Below, one piece after another: positions 31,244 through 43,163 of a stretch of DNA of 64,000 bases. The stretch is taken from contig JALGPY010000003.1 in the NCBI GenBank assembly GCA_023055425.1, positions 51,693,891 through 51,757,890 on the forward strand, in the 5' to 3' direction. This DNA comes from Linanthus parryae (lineage: Eukaryota; Streptophyta; Magnoliopsida; Ericales; Polemoniaceae). A model generated the notes under the pieces. It was given only the letters and a program-made list of their open reading frames with translations. It did no database searches and had not been told where the DNA came from. Both the position numbers and the translations under genes were made by a program. The stretch's first letter is position 1. Every line of letters begins with the position of its first letter.

Positions 31244-32753
31244 TGAAAGTGTGTAATGTAGACTAAATACAGGACCTAAATACTCTAGAGTGGGGGGTTG
31301 AATAAAGTATGGAAACTTTTTGCAAAACTTAAAGTCTAACAGGATAGCTTTGTGTGAAACTTGAAATCTCAAGGCCTTGAGATTTTGTAAACTGTCTGAA
31401 ACTCACTAAGGCAAAATTGTAAGCTTCAAGGCCTTGAGCTGTGAACAATACTAAACAGCTTTTAAACCCTAGTTTGATTTGAGTTGTGTGCAGCAGATAA
31501 TAATCAAACAGAAAGGTAAAGAACACAAAGCAATTTACAGAGTTCAGTCCCAATGGACCTAATCTCTGCCTGAGGGATATAATTCCACCAGGATTGGGCA
31601 AACACCTCTTATTACTCACACAGAAACAGCCCTAGATCTTCAAGCCTAAGTGATTTCCCTTACACTTTATACAGCTTGTGGTTCCAAACCTATCTAGTTC
31701 CAGCTACTAACTGTTGAGCTCACAAGAACCTCTTGTTGTTCACTTGAACAACCAACCACTAGGTTAAGTGAGGTTAAAGATAATATAGAGATACAAAGAT
31801 GAAGTACAAATGAAGAACACAGTATAAAGATAAACTGTTGAAGTCTGGAAGTGTTCTTCAGGAATGACTGGATTGATTTGATCTTCAGAAGTCTGGAATG
31901 AAGCTTGAATGATTGTGTGTTTGAATGGATGATCTCCCACGAATTTGTCACACCTCTCAGAGTATTCTGCAAGCCTCTCCTCACTTCAAAATTCAAACCA
32001 GTCTCTTTTATCCACAGCTGCAACTGATTGAGAGATTTTAGGATCTGAGTTCCTACAAATCCTCCTTATGTTTTCAACTTAAATTCAAATAGCTTTCAGG
32101 TGGATATCCGTTGGAGTTTGTTGAGATTTCTCCTGCACGTTTAACAAACCTGCAACAGCAAAGAAATACTGCAACAACACAATCCAATCAACTAACAGTA
32201 CTAAGACTGTTTGGTTATACAGTTTCTGGTAAAACTGTTTAATAAATTTAGAACATCAATTTGCATATCCTCTAGAACAAATAAGATATGAAAAACAAGT
32301 TTAAGACACTTAGAAGTGAGTGAATAATCACAATACTAAGAGTCATAACCTGCAAGAAAGAATCAATCAAGTTCTGTAAAAATTGTCAGTAGCTCAAGGC
32401 AAATCTCAAGGCCTTGGAGCTCTGAACCTGTTTCACAGCATTTCAAAATTAAACCCAGATAACTTTGATTCTTCCTGTTCTGATCATCTGCAATTGTGTT
32501 AGATATATATAAAAAATACAAACCATAAATATATACCATAAACCACGGATTTGAATAATCAGATATCCAATTCTGCAACACAAAGATGTTAGAACACATA
32601 GCAGAATAAGCAGTCTCAAGGCTTTGAAAGATTCTGTCAATCTCAAGGCCTTAAGATGACTAACAACCCTTTGCTGCTAATGTCTTAGCCTTTTGTCTTT
32701 CATCACTCAAAACAATTACCAATCAAAGCACATTCAGGGATCTTTACTCAACA
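31244..32753 (-). repeat. B 5' LTR
   Basis: 1510 bp from TGAAAGTGTG to ACTCAACA on the plus strand, closed by target duplication gttag. Palindromes: an 18 bp perfect one at 31366-31383, TCAAGGCCTTGA near 31424-31435, and variants near 32398, 32614 and 32641. Partial copies lie at 25172-25251 and 25612-26283. Confidence 0.88.
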
Positions 32754-34574
32754 GTTAGGCCAAGTGTGGAATTTGGACTCATACTCATAATCAACCATAT
32801 TACGTGGTCTGACCTCTTTAGGAACCCAAATATGCGTGACTATTCCTTTGAGTTTAAATGGAAATGTGTTCCTCATTATGTGAGGGTCTCTTCTTCTGAA
32901 AGAACAAGTCATCTTCATATGACCAATTTTGTTACAAAAATGACACTTAGGAGAAGTTTTGTTCACAACTTTCACAAATTTGGTATTGTTCTTTCTTGGA
33001 AAATTTGGAATGTATCCACTACCTGTTTCCTGGGCATAATTTGAAATTTCTCAAGAATTAAGTTCAAACTTGTGTTCTGAGCCTGCAAGCTTGACTTTGA
33101 CTAATTCAGATTCTTGAAGTTTCTCAGAAAGAGTTGTCTTTTGTTAATTTAAATCATCAACTTTATGTCTCAGATTAACAAGGATGTTACTCAGTAAATA
33201 TTTCTCAGTAACTACTTCATTGACTTGTGTTTTCAAGGCTATGACACTGGTTTTCAAGGCCTTCAAATCACTGTCAGCTTTCTTCTGAGAGATTTCAAAA
33301 TTCTGATTCAGACAAACAAGTTGTAAATTCTCTTTTGATTTCTCATGAACTTTTTCTTGCAAAACTCTAATCTCTTTCACATAATCCTCTTAATTTAAAA
33401 TCATTGTTCTAAGATAATCTGAATGAGCTTCTTTTGGTTTTGAAATCAAGCAGTTTACCATTACCTCAATGTTCTTCTCAGAACTTTCATCATGAGTGGC
33501 CATAAAGCATAAGTTCTTCTTCAGATTCAGATTCACTTGAGGTATCTGAGTCACTCCATGAAGCAATCATAGCTTTCTTTCTCCTGTCATGGTCTTTCTT
33601 ATGAAATTTCTTGCTTTTCTTGTGTGGACAATCTCTTTATCAAGTGTCCTGCATCACCACACTCAAAGCAGTTCATGACTTCTGATTTTCTTTGTGAGGA
33701 GGACTTACCTTGTAGTCCGTGCTACTGGATGATCTGTGTCTTTCTCTGTTGAAGTCTTTTTTTCCAAAGTTTTTCTTCATCTTGAGTATTCTGGTCAAGG
33801 CTTTGGAAATCAATGCAAATGGATCTTCATCATCACATTCTGTTTCAAGGCTTTGAAATTTCTCATTGTCTTCAGACTTGAGTGCTTAGTTCTTGACACC
33901 TTCAGCAGTTCTCCATCAACTTCATTCATGGATATTTCATGAGTTAGGAACTTCCCTTGTCGGTCATCAAGTTCTAGTGATGATAGATCTTGAGCTTCCT
34001 CAATTGCACTAGTCTTTGGTTCCCATTTTGCCTTTGGTAGACTTCTCAGAATCTTCCTCACCTTTTCTTCATTGGAAATATGTTTTCCAAGTGAATCAAG
34101 GTTATTGACTATGTCTGGGAACCTCTTGAACATCTCTCTGATTGAATCATAATCTTAAACAGTTCATATTGTCTGAGATAGATGTTGATCTTGGTTTGCT
34201 TGACTTGACTGGTTCCTTCAAATGTCACCACAAGCTTATCCCAGATTTCATTGGCAGTCTTGCAGCCTGAAATCCTGTTGAATTCATCTATACTCAAAGC
34301 ACAATACAAAATGTTAATAGTTTTGTAATTCTTCCAAAATTATTCTAATTCGGATGAAGAGAGAGAGTCTTCGAATTTTGGGAGTTCTGATCCCATCTTT
34401 CTTTGTATAAAAAGTGTGAGGTCCATTCTGAATAAAGGTCCATAGCTGTATGCCTTGATCAATGATGAACATTTTCATCAGAGCTTTCCAGTGAGCAAAG
34501 TTGTCTCCACAAAATAGACGAGGTCTGTTAGCAGCTCTTCCCTGTGAGAAACCACCATCACCTGCAGTACTCAT
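32754..34574 (-). pseudogene. A2 gag remnant
   Basis: Starts at ATG 34574 (MSTAGDGGFSQGRAANRPRLFCGDN preceded by an in-frame MI). Gag core (HWKALMKMFIIDQ, VRKILRSLPKAKWEPKTSAIEEAQ), first knuckle near 33650, coiled coil (33380-33060) and second knuckle CHFCNKIGHMKMTC (about 32940) are all recognisable. The second knuckle is complete, unlike A1. Frameshifts lie near 34330, 34150, 33890 and 33640. Confidence 0.87.
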
Positions 34575-34610
34575 GATCATCTGATGGTTAAATCTATACA
34601 GTGATACAAT

Positions 34611-34622
34611 CTCTGATACCAA
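34611..34622 (-). other. Primer binding site of A2
   Basis: The minus strand TTGGTATCAGAG next to LTR3 (34624) matches initiator-Met tRNA priming. An identical site is at 43151-43162. Confidence 0.88.
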
Positions 34623-34623
34623 T

Positions 34624-35460
34624 TGAAAGGGAGAGTCTGCTGATAGATATGCAGCACATATACTCTAGAAGGGGGGGTTGAATAGAGTATGCCAACTTCT
34701 TGCCAAACTTGTGGAGGAGAAGAGCTTCTATGCAGGTCAAGGAAGTTCAAGTCCTTGAAAAGAGTTTCAAGCCTTTGAAGTGAGATACAGTTTGAAATAA
34801 AACAGACAAGTCTTTTTCATGGCCTTGAAAGAGTTTCAAACCCTTGAAAACAGACTAGTTTGAATGCTGCAAACACTAAGTATGTAAATGAACTGTAAAT
34901 GCAAGAGAAATGTGATTTATAGAGTTCAGTACACTCGGACCTACGTCTCTACCTCAGGGATCTTCTCCCTGCAGGATTTTCAACGCAATTCTTATTAATC
35001 AAAAGCTAAGTCGTAGACTCAATCACATAGATATGCCTTACTCTGTTCTAGCTTGTGGTTCTCTCTAACCTATCTAGTACCTTCTCTAGCTAACTAGTTA
35101 ACTAAGAATTCTCTATTGTTCACTTTGAAAAATTCTTGAGAATGAGATATAGAAGTAATAAAAGAATGATTTACATATAAAGCACTAGACAGAAGAACAC
35201 TAAAGTGTAAAACTGCAATGAAGAGTGCAGCGATCTTCTTTGAGTTGGATTGTGAGAAAGATGAACTTCTTTGGTGCTTGTCAATCCAGAAATGAATCTC
35301 CCTCTTTTTTCTCGTTGAGTATTGTATGTTGTTTCTTCAAAATGAGATCTATTTATACAGCTAGAGGCTCTGCAAATCTTCCCAGATTTTCAGCAACAAC
35401 TTCCTGTTTTGTAGGGAACAAACATTGACTCTCTTAACAGCCTTCTCCAGCCGATAGTTG
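34624..35460 (-). repeat. Sirevirus A LTR 3, U5-side part, interrupted by E
   Basis: 837 bp matching 16606-17440 and 43164-44005. It breaks at agttg (35456-35460), exactly where element E begins. The remaining ~470 bp of the LTR do not follow E here; they occur only after the solo LTR at 45426-45900. Palindromes here are decayed (ttcaagtccttgaa, ttcatggccttgaa). Confidence 0.9.
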
Positions 35461-36788
35461 TGTTGGAATAGGTGCCCTAGAGAAAATATAATATTTAGTA
35501 TGAACAATGTTATTGGATAGAACATTCATTTATTATTTATTGTGATATTTAATATAATGAAGTCCTTAGATACAATGTGTTGTTTATCTTAAATATCCCT
35601 AGTCCATTATATTGACTAATCAGACGATCAAATATAGACTAGAATGTGTGTAAATTGATATGGAGATATCAAGTCTAACACATGGGTATGCATTAGGAGT
35701 AATGGCATATTGGATTGACCAACAACGAGAAGGATACATTAGATTATGTTGAAGTCACAATCGCTTCTCGTAGTGCTAATATAATTGCAATCCTTACACT
35801 CGAAGTCACTAGATACTCAAGTTGTGGAATATCGTGCTTTGATGTTATCAAACGTTACACCGTAACTCGACAACTATAAAGGTAGTTACCGGGCATGATA
35901 GGAAGCAAGCTTAGAGATCGTAGTGACGTAGAGAGGGTTTGTCCCTCCCACATAATGGGAGCAAATATCCACGACCACTCGAGGGATGAGGCTTATTGAA
36001 TGTCTGGCCAGACTCAGATAAATCAATATGGAGATATTGATGTTATCTGCTTGCATAAGCATATTCCCAGGATCGATGAACTATGGATTGGATATACAAG
36101 TGTGACTATTTATGTCTCGTGTCCAATCCGGATATGGAGACAAAGGTATAGTGGAATATATAATATTGGGAACAAAAAGGTTTGTCGGGATCACTGACTT
36201 ATTTCTATTAGTTGGATGCATGGATGTGTTGCTAGACACCGCTCCATGTTAGTAATAAGTTACTACCAACTAAGTAGAAACCTATAGGGTCACACGTAAA
36301 ATAGAGTTGAACTAGATTTGTGATTAATTAATATGATTAATTAATTAGAAGGATCACTTTGCAACATCTTGCAAACTTAGTAGCACTAATATGAAAGGAA
36401 GGGACTAATCCAAGTTCATGTAGAACTAGGAAGAGCCTTTATGTAGTTAACAAGGAGTTGGTGGACTATATAAAGGATGCTCTAGCTTCCTTCCCACAAC
36501 TAATTCTCATAACATAAGTGAGTGGGAGAGAGAGAAAAAGAGAGATCAAGAGACAAGTTAAGGAGGCCGAAGCCACCCTAGCCCGTCCCCTACCCGTCGG
36601 CCACAAGAGAGGGTCGAACCCCTCTCTTGTCTTCGTTGCGTGATTCGTTCTTCCCTCTTCCTCCGGTCCAAGCTAGCACTAGGATAAGGAAGAATCTAGA
36701 TCTCACCTCTAGACGTGGATCAACCGTAGAGACGAGCAGTAATTAAATTTTTATTATTCCGCTACGTAACCTACGTTAAAACCAAACA
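35461..36788 (+). repeat. Element E 5' LTR
   Basis: 1328 bp, TGTTGGAATAG ... AAAACCAAACA. Against the solo LTR at 44006-45425 it lacks about 107 bp near 36735. It shares TATA box, GC-rich block and ends with D and F. Confidence 0.9.
36467..36475 (+). promoter_or_regulatory. TATA box in E LTR
   Basis: TATATAAAG in GGACTATATAAAGGATGC. It is the same in the solo LTR at 45001-45009 and on the minus strand of D at 15539-15547. Confidence 0.6.
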
Positions 36789-36789
36789 G

Positions 36790-36802
36790 TGGTATCAGAG
36801 CC
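36790..36802 (+). other. Primer binding site of E
   Basis: TGGTATCAGAGCC one base after the LTR end. It matches initiator-Met tRNA. Confidence 0.92.
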
Positions 36803-38324
36803 GCATATCGTAGTGCATAACATGATTTTATGTGTTACGATTTCATTTTATTCACCTTATTGTTAATTTTACGCGAAACTGAATTAAATTGGCATATTAG
36901 ATGCAAATTGAATTTGATTCAATATAAACAAGATCTAATTTTACATTGGATGTTTGAATTGCTGAGTTTAATCACATTGGATGTGAATAATTGGGTTCTT
37001 GAGAATTAGGGTTCATGGGCACATAGTTGAAAAAGGAGTTTTTCAATTATGTAAACAATTATATGGAAACATCCATATGGAAACAACCAAGCTTTGGCAA
37101 CAATGAAGGAAGGGGAGGAGACTAGGGCCGAAACCCTAGACGTCCGCCCCTCCTCCTTGCACGCCAAGAAAGGCCGCGGGTCACTAGGGGCCTTTTGGGG
37201 TTCGGCCCATGCTTAGGTTGGAACCCTTGGACCGTTGTAACCCTAATTACCCAATTCAACTAAAATTAAACAAGAGCGTTAAAAATTGGTTTTAACTGTA
37301 TTATGTGCTTTGTTGCATGGTGGATGGATATGGACTAGGGTGTGGATGTTTTATGTTTTTGTCGTTTTTCTCCTCAACATGTGAGGCTTTATTTATTTAT
37401 TTATTCTAGATGTTAGTCTAGAATTAGAAATATTTAGATGATATCCAAGAGCATGGAGAAGAAGACCAGAGAACCAAGAAGTCAAAAGACGATGAAGACT
37501 CCCTATCCTAGGCGCGCGGCTATGGTGGAGCACATGGAGATGAGCTTGTCAATTTACTGGAAATAGATATTATCATTGGCTTGATAATATCTTAGTCTAG
37601 GGGCCATATCCATGCCACGTTATTTTTATTTCTGTGGATGTTCATTATTTATGTATTGTTATTTATTTTTGTGTGTATGGAGATACTAGCAAAACGTTAA
37701 CAAGATAATAATAAACAAGGATGGTCTTGTATCGTGGATTGCCCAATCCGAATAAGTAGATCATGTTGATTGGCCAAACAAATTAAGAATGATTAAATCC
37801 CTCAAAAAGAATATTGCGTTTTGCCTTCTCTTGCCAAAACACCCTTCATGATCAGGGTTTATTAAAATTCGGGCTTGCCAAAGCAAGGCGATTTTAACCT
37901 ATTTATGATGTTTTGCGGACGACACAAGCTAGTAATGTGTGTGTGTTGAAGCAAGAGGTTGGGCGCAACTAGGTAAGAATCAATTGGATTGATGAACCTA
38001 GAGGCATGACAATTAGACGTTATCTAAAGGATAAAGAATAAAGAGTTATTCACCTAATTGGACCAAGAGTTGCATGGGATGCAATTGGAATGGTTCTTAC
38101 CTAAGTAACCAATTCTTGGGTGACTTGCCAAAGCAAGCTCAAGAAGAAGTGAAAAGGGATCTTTGACCTACTAGAAAATATAATGATATTTTCCGCATTA
38201 ATGGTGAGGGTTATTAATCCGAGAAAAATAGTCGGAGCTATATTTAATGATCTAGCCATTGTTGAATATAGTTAAAATTTTCAAAATACTAAAATTGCAC
38301 ATTTCTCGTTTTGTAGAGTTCCCA
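36803..38324 (+). other. Element E 5' leader
   Basis: 1.5 kb non-coding. It contains two copies of CTTGCCAAAGCAAG (37874-37887 and 38124-38137), each a 5 bp stem with a CAAA loop, 250 nt apart; the second is 188 nt before gag. A GC-rich stretch lies at 37125-37210. No ORF of note. Confidence 0.8.
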
Positions 38325-39358
38325 ATGGTAAACAAAAACGCATCGACTTCATCCCTAGGATCTGTCCTTGAGAAGGACAAACTGTCTCGAACAAATTTCC
38401 TTGACTGGTACAGAAACTTAAGGATTGTCCTTCAGCAAGAAAAGAAGATGTACGTCTTGGACACTCCAATTCCAGCCCCACCAGGATGAGTCTGTTCTAG
38501 CAGATGTAAGGGCACGTCTGAAACATATTGATGATTCTAATGACGTGACTTGCCTCATGCTCTACACCATGACTGTTGAGCTTCAGAAGCAGCACGAGAA
38601 CATGGAGGCCTATGATATGATCATACACTTTCAGGAACAGGGAAGGCATGAGCGATATGAGGTGTCCAAAGCATTGTTCAAAAGTAGTCTTGCAGAAGGG
38701 AATCCAGTAGGGACTCATGTACTCCGAATGATCGGGTATATTGAGAACCTTGAGAGACTGCGATTCCCACTGCCAAGATTTGGCCACTGATCTTGTCTTG
38801 CAATCGTTGCCTGGCAGTTATAACCAGTTCTTCATGAACTATAACATGAACGAGATCAGTAAGACTCTGCCGGACTTGTTGAACATGCTGAAGACAGCTG
38901 AATAGAGCATTAACAAAGGCAAGGGAAAATCCATAATTATGGTGCATAAAAGGAAGGGAAAAGGAGTTGCCTCCACTTCCAAAGAAAAGCGCAAGAAAGT
39001 TACAAAATCCAAGGAAACCCTAAATCCTAGTGGAGGCGTGGCTAAAGGTGAATGTCACTACTGCAGCCCGCCGGGTCACTGGAAGAGGAATTGCATTGAA
39101 TATCTGGAGGATAAGAAGCTTGGAATAGTGATTCCACCACCACCAGGTATTTATGTTATAGACGTCAATCTTTCTATTTCTTCATCTTGGGTATTGGATA
39201 CTGGATGTGGTTCTCACATTTGTCGAAATGTGCAGGATTTGAAAAGAAGTATAAGATTATCTAAAGGGGATATAGATATGCGCGTCGGGAATGGAGCAAG
39301 AGTTCATGCATTAGCTGTAGGCGTTTATGAGCTATCTTTGCCTTCTGGACTTATTTAG
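38325..39358 (+). pseudogene. Element E gag and protease
   Basis: Starts at ATG 38325 (MVNKNASTSSLGSVLEKDK). Gag core is LSRTNFLDWYRNLRIVLQQEKKMYVLD, then LQKQHENMEAYDMI and RYEVSKALF. One knuckle, CHYCSPPGHWKRNC (39055-39096); protease site WVLDTGCGSHICRN (39188-39230). Breaks: stop at 38487, frameshifts near 38490 and 38770, TAG in AE*SINKG at about 38903, stop at 39356. Same family as D gag. Confidence 0.9.
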
Positions 39359-42146
39359 AATTAGAAAATTGCTTTTATGTGCCTGCTATGAGCAGAAACA
39401 TTATTTCCATTTCTTCTTTGGACGAGAAGGGTTTTTCTATTTAAAAAAGGACACGTGTTTCTCCATTTATGTTGATAGAATGCACTATTGTAGTGCGCAT
39501 TTGTCTAATGGAGTGTATATCCTTGATCTAAATAGTCCAATCTATAACATAAATGCTAAAAGGATTAAAACTAACGATTTAAATCCTACATATCTATGGA
39601 ATTGTCGTTTAGGCCATATAAATGAGAAACGCATATCTAGACTCCATAAGGATAAACTTCTAGACTCATATGATTTGGAATCATATGAGACATGTGAATC
39701 TTGTCTACTAGGAAAAATGAAAAAGTCCCCTTTCAATAAGAAAGGTGAGAGGACTAGTGAGTTATTGGCACTCATACATACCGATGTATGTGGGCCGTTT
39801 CCCACGCCTGCCAGAGTTGGTTACACCCACTTCATCACATTTACTGATGATTACAGTAGATATGGATTTGTATACCTTATGAAGGCCAAATCCGAATCCT
39901 TTGAATTGTTCAAAGAATTCAAGAATGAAGTAGTGAAGCAACTCGGTAAGAGTATCAAGGCTCTACGATCGGATCGTGGAGGAGAATACTTAAGCCAAGA
40001 GTTTGATGAGTATCTTAGAGAGTGTGGGATAGTATCCCGTCTCACTCCACCCGGAACGCCACAATGAAATGGCATGTCCGAGAGGAGGAATCGCAAACTA
40101 TTGGATATGGTGCGATCTATGATGTCTCAAACGGATCTTCCGATATCATTTTGGGTACATGCTCTAATTACGACATCTTCTACCATTAACCATGTTCCAT
40201 CCAAATCAGTCATGTAGACACCATATGAGATATGGACTGAGAAGCGTCACATAGTATCGTTTATGAAGATTTGGGGCTGCGATGTCTATGTAAAGAGTTT
40301 ACATACAGACAAGCTCGGGCCCAAGGCGGATAAGTGTAAGTTTGTGGGATATCCTAAGGAAACGAAAGGATATTAATTCTACAATCCCACCGTGAAAAAA
40401 GTGTTTGTTTCTCGGACCAGCGTGTTTCTAGAAAGAGAGTTTGTCTCTAAAGAATCAAGTGGGAGGACTGTAGAACTTGAAGAAATTCAAGAACCACAAA
40501 TCACTGAACCGATGATGGAACATGAATAGGAACCACAAGTTGTTGTGGAGGAACCTGTTCAGGTAACACAGGAAATCGGTAGATCAGGAAGAGTACGTCA
40601 TGAGCCAGAGAGGTACGGACTTCTCGTGACTGAGCCCGATGACGTACCACTCATGGATTATGAGCCTGCAACCTACGGGGAAGCCATGAAAGGCCCAGAC
40701 TCTAAGAAGTGGCTGGAAGCCATGAGATCCGAATTGGATTCCATGTACACCAACAAAGTATGGACTTTGGTGGAACCACCCGAAGGGGATCGGCCCATAG
40801 GGTGCAAATGGGTCTTCAAGAAGAAGACCGACATGGATGGCAAGGTAGTTGCCTATAAGGGGCGGTTGTTTGCTAAAGGGTATAGACATATTCATGGTAT
40901 TGACTATGATGAGACCCTTTCACCAGTCACCATGACTAAATCCATTCGAATCCTACTTGCTATTGCAGCATACTACGACTATGAGATTTGGCAGATGGAT
41001 GTCAAAACAGCGTTCCTTTATGGGAACCTCCTGGAGGATGCGTACATGACATAACCGGAGGGTTTTGAGGATCCAGAGAATGCCAATAAAGTATGTAAGC
41101 TGCAAAGATCCATTTATGGATTAAAGAAAGCCTCCAGGAGTTGGAATTGACGTTTTGATGACGCGATCAAATAGTTTGGCTTCATCAAGAACGAAGATAA
41201 GCCTTGTGTTTACAAGAAGGTTAGTGGGAGCTCTATAGTATTTCTGGTCTTGTATGTGGATGACATACTAATCGTTGGAAACGATATTCCTACTTTGCAA
41301 TCTGTTAAAGATTGGCTAGGAAAGTGTTTCGCAATGAAGGACTTAGGAGATGCAGCCTATATACTTTGTATAAAGATCTATAGGGATAGATCTAGTAGGC
41401 TACTCAGCCTAAGTCAAATTGCATATACAGACAAGGTGTTGAAGAGGTTCAACATGAAAGATTCCAATGAGATTGAGAAGGACCGCATGAGTAGGATTCC
41501 CTATGCTTCGGCCATAGGATCCATCATGTACTCCATGTTGTGTACTAGACCAGACGTATCATACGCATTGAGTATGGTGAGCAGATATCAGTCCAATCCG
41601 GGTGAGAGTCACTGGATTGTTGTCAAGAACATCCTAAAGTACTTGAGAAGAACTAAGGATGCGTTCTTGATATTTGGAGGTAAGGAAGAGCTAAGTGTAA
41701 TTGGTTACACTGATGCAAGCTTTGAAACCGACAAAGATGACTACCGATCGCAGTCTGGATACGTGTTTTGCCTGAATGGAGGAGCTGTGAGCTGGAAGAG
41801 TTCCAAGCAAGGGACAATTGCTGATTCTACAACAGAAGCTGAGTACATTGCTTCTGCGGAAGAAGCAAAAGAGGCAGTTTAGATAAAGAAGTTTATCACT
41901 GAGCTCGGTGTGGTCCCTAGCATCGTGGATCCCATAGAGTTGTACTGTGACAACTCTGGGGCGATCGCACAGGCCAAGGAACCAAGATCACACAAAAAAT
42001 CAAAGCATGTACTTAGGAGATTCCATCTTATTCGTGATATGATCGATCGAGGAGATGTGAAGATGTGCAAGATTTCAACGGATGACAATCTTTCAGATCC
42101 GCTCACAAAACCTCTTGCGCAGCGAAATCCTGAAGGGCACGCCAGC
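39359..42146 (+). pseudogene. Element E pol: integrase, RT, RNase H
   Basis: Integrase zinc domain (CRLGHINEKRISRLH ... CESCLLGKM, 39600-39720), core (LIHTDVCGPF, TDDYSRYGFVYLM, LRSDRGGEYLSQEF), then PQ*NGMSERRNR with a TGA at 40065. RT: IGCKWVFKKKTDMDGK (40797), WQMDVKTAFLYGNL (40990), YVDDILIVGND (41253). RNase H: ADSTTEAEYIAS, CDNSGAIAQ, then truncated. Further stops near 40528, 41052, 41148, 41173 and 41880. It keeps all main catalytic motifs but could not be translated through. Confidence 0.92.
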
Positions 42147-43057
42147 CTAGTTAGTAAATAATCCGACTTTTTCCGTTTAGTACCCGTTCGTACGTATAAA
42201 TGAAAATATTTCCGTATTGCATATTATTGTTGGACCTAATGAAAAATACTCAAACTTTTGACCAAAAAAGTTTAATACTCGTATTTAACATCATAACGTA
42301 TAATACTTCCGAATAAAACTTCTTCCATACATGTATAATACTTGCAGGGAATAAAGTGTCATCCAAAATATTATAAGTTATAGTTATTAGTTATTATTAA
42401 ATATTTTCTTACTATTTCTATATTATAAATAATTTTTTTGAAAGAATAATAGTGTAAAGCATAATATTTTCTTTATTATAAATATTTATTATTATATGAT
42501 TTACGAGTATTTATTGTAAAACTTTAAAAGTATTAAGTTGAAACAACTATATATATGCATGCATATATATATATATATATGTACATGCATCTTGAGTCTT
42601 ATGTGTTATACTATTAATTTTCAAAATAATTAAGGCTTAAGATTAGGGAATGCGCAGTAGATTTCTTTTATAGAAGTTTTGATCATAAATAGTTTGATAT
42701 TATTTTACATAATTAATGTGTTAGTCGTGAGTTAATAGTTTAATTATCAAAAATGATACACAAATGAGTACATGCTTCACAAATTATTTTATATTTGATA
42801 AAAAAAATATGAAAAGATGGCAATGTGGAACACAAATAACTCATTATTTATGCTAAAATACAAAGAAATGCACCCGTCTTTATAATTTCGAATGAATAAC
42901 TTGTATTCAAATTATACACGCGCGTATAGAATACTCGAATTAATCAGATCCCGTATTTTTTAGCCGAATTTTTACTAACGTATTCTTAAGAGAAAATCGT
43001 ATAATACACGTACGTACCGTACCACTATTTATTTCCGTCCCGTATTTTATAAACTAG
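42147..43057. other. Unclassified AT-rich block with ctag at both ends
   Basis: About 0.9 kb between truncated E and an A-family gag fragment, matching neither. It holds an AT dinucleotide run (about 42550-42582, with gcatgcatatat symmetry) and repeated cgtat/cccgt motifs near both ends. ctag sits at 42147-42150 and 43054-43057. Reading inward, the ends share TAGT...CG(T)TCGTACGT-TA..., as if they were very imperfect terminal inverted repeats. It could be a TIR transposon, a captured genomic filler or both. No ORF was found. Confidence 0.45.
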
Positions 43058-43162
43058 AGGAGGTCTGTTAGCAGCTCTTCCATGTGAGAAACCACCATCA
43101 CCTTCAGTACTCATGCTCACCAGATGGTTAAATCTATACGGTGATACAATCTCTGATACCAA
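43058..43162 (-). pseudogene. A3 gag start fragment and primer binding site
   Basis: Matches 34525-34622: the minus strand encodes the first residues of A gag (start ATG near 43115), then the untranslated gap and the primer binding site ctctgataccaa (43151-43162). Everything 3' of this in A3 is missing. Confidence 0.88.
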
Positions 43163-43163
43163 T

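Larger units (their letters stand above)
25172..32753 (-). mobile_element. Sirevirus B, nested in A2, with a rearranged 3' end
   Basis: A 7.58 kb minus-strand Sirevirus with a full 5' LTR (31244-32753), primer binding site, near-intact gag, pol, and a collapsed 3' end (25172-26283). Exact target duplications show it inserted as a unit. Its palindrome is a symmetric variant of the A family motif (ATCTCAAGGCCTTGAGAT at 25733-25750 and 31366-31383). The ORF3 region and the 3' polypurine tract are missing. Confidence 0.92.
35461..42146 (+). mobile_element. Ty1/copia element E, 3' truncated
   Basis: Plus-strand relative of D: 5' LTR 35461-36788, primer binding site 36790-36802, leader, gag, pol. 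It ends inside the last ~60 bp of RNase H: at 42146 the sequence leaves the family consensus seen in D (gaagggcac...), so it has no polypurine tract and no 3' LTR attached. Target sequence agttg lies at its left edge. All ORFs carry stops. Confidence 0.9.

Noticed and set aside
42550..42582. AT run as a replication origin or scaffold site
   Set aside because: A simple AT microsatellite explains it; nothing else supports a special role.
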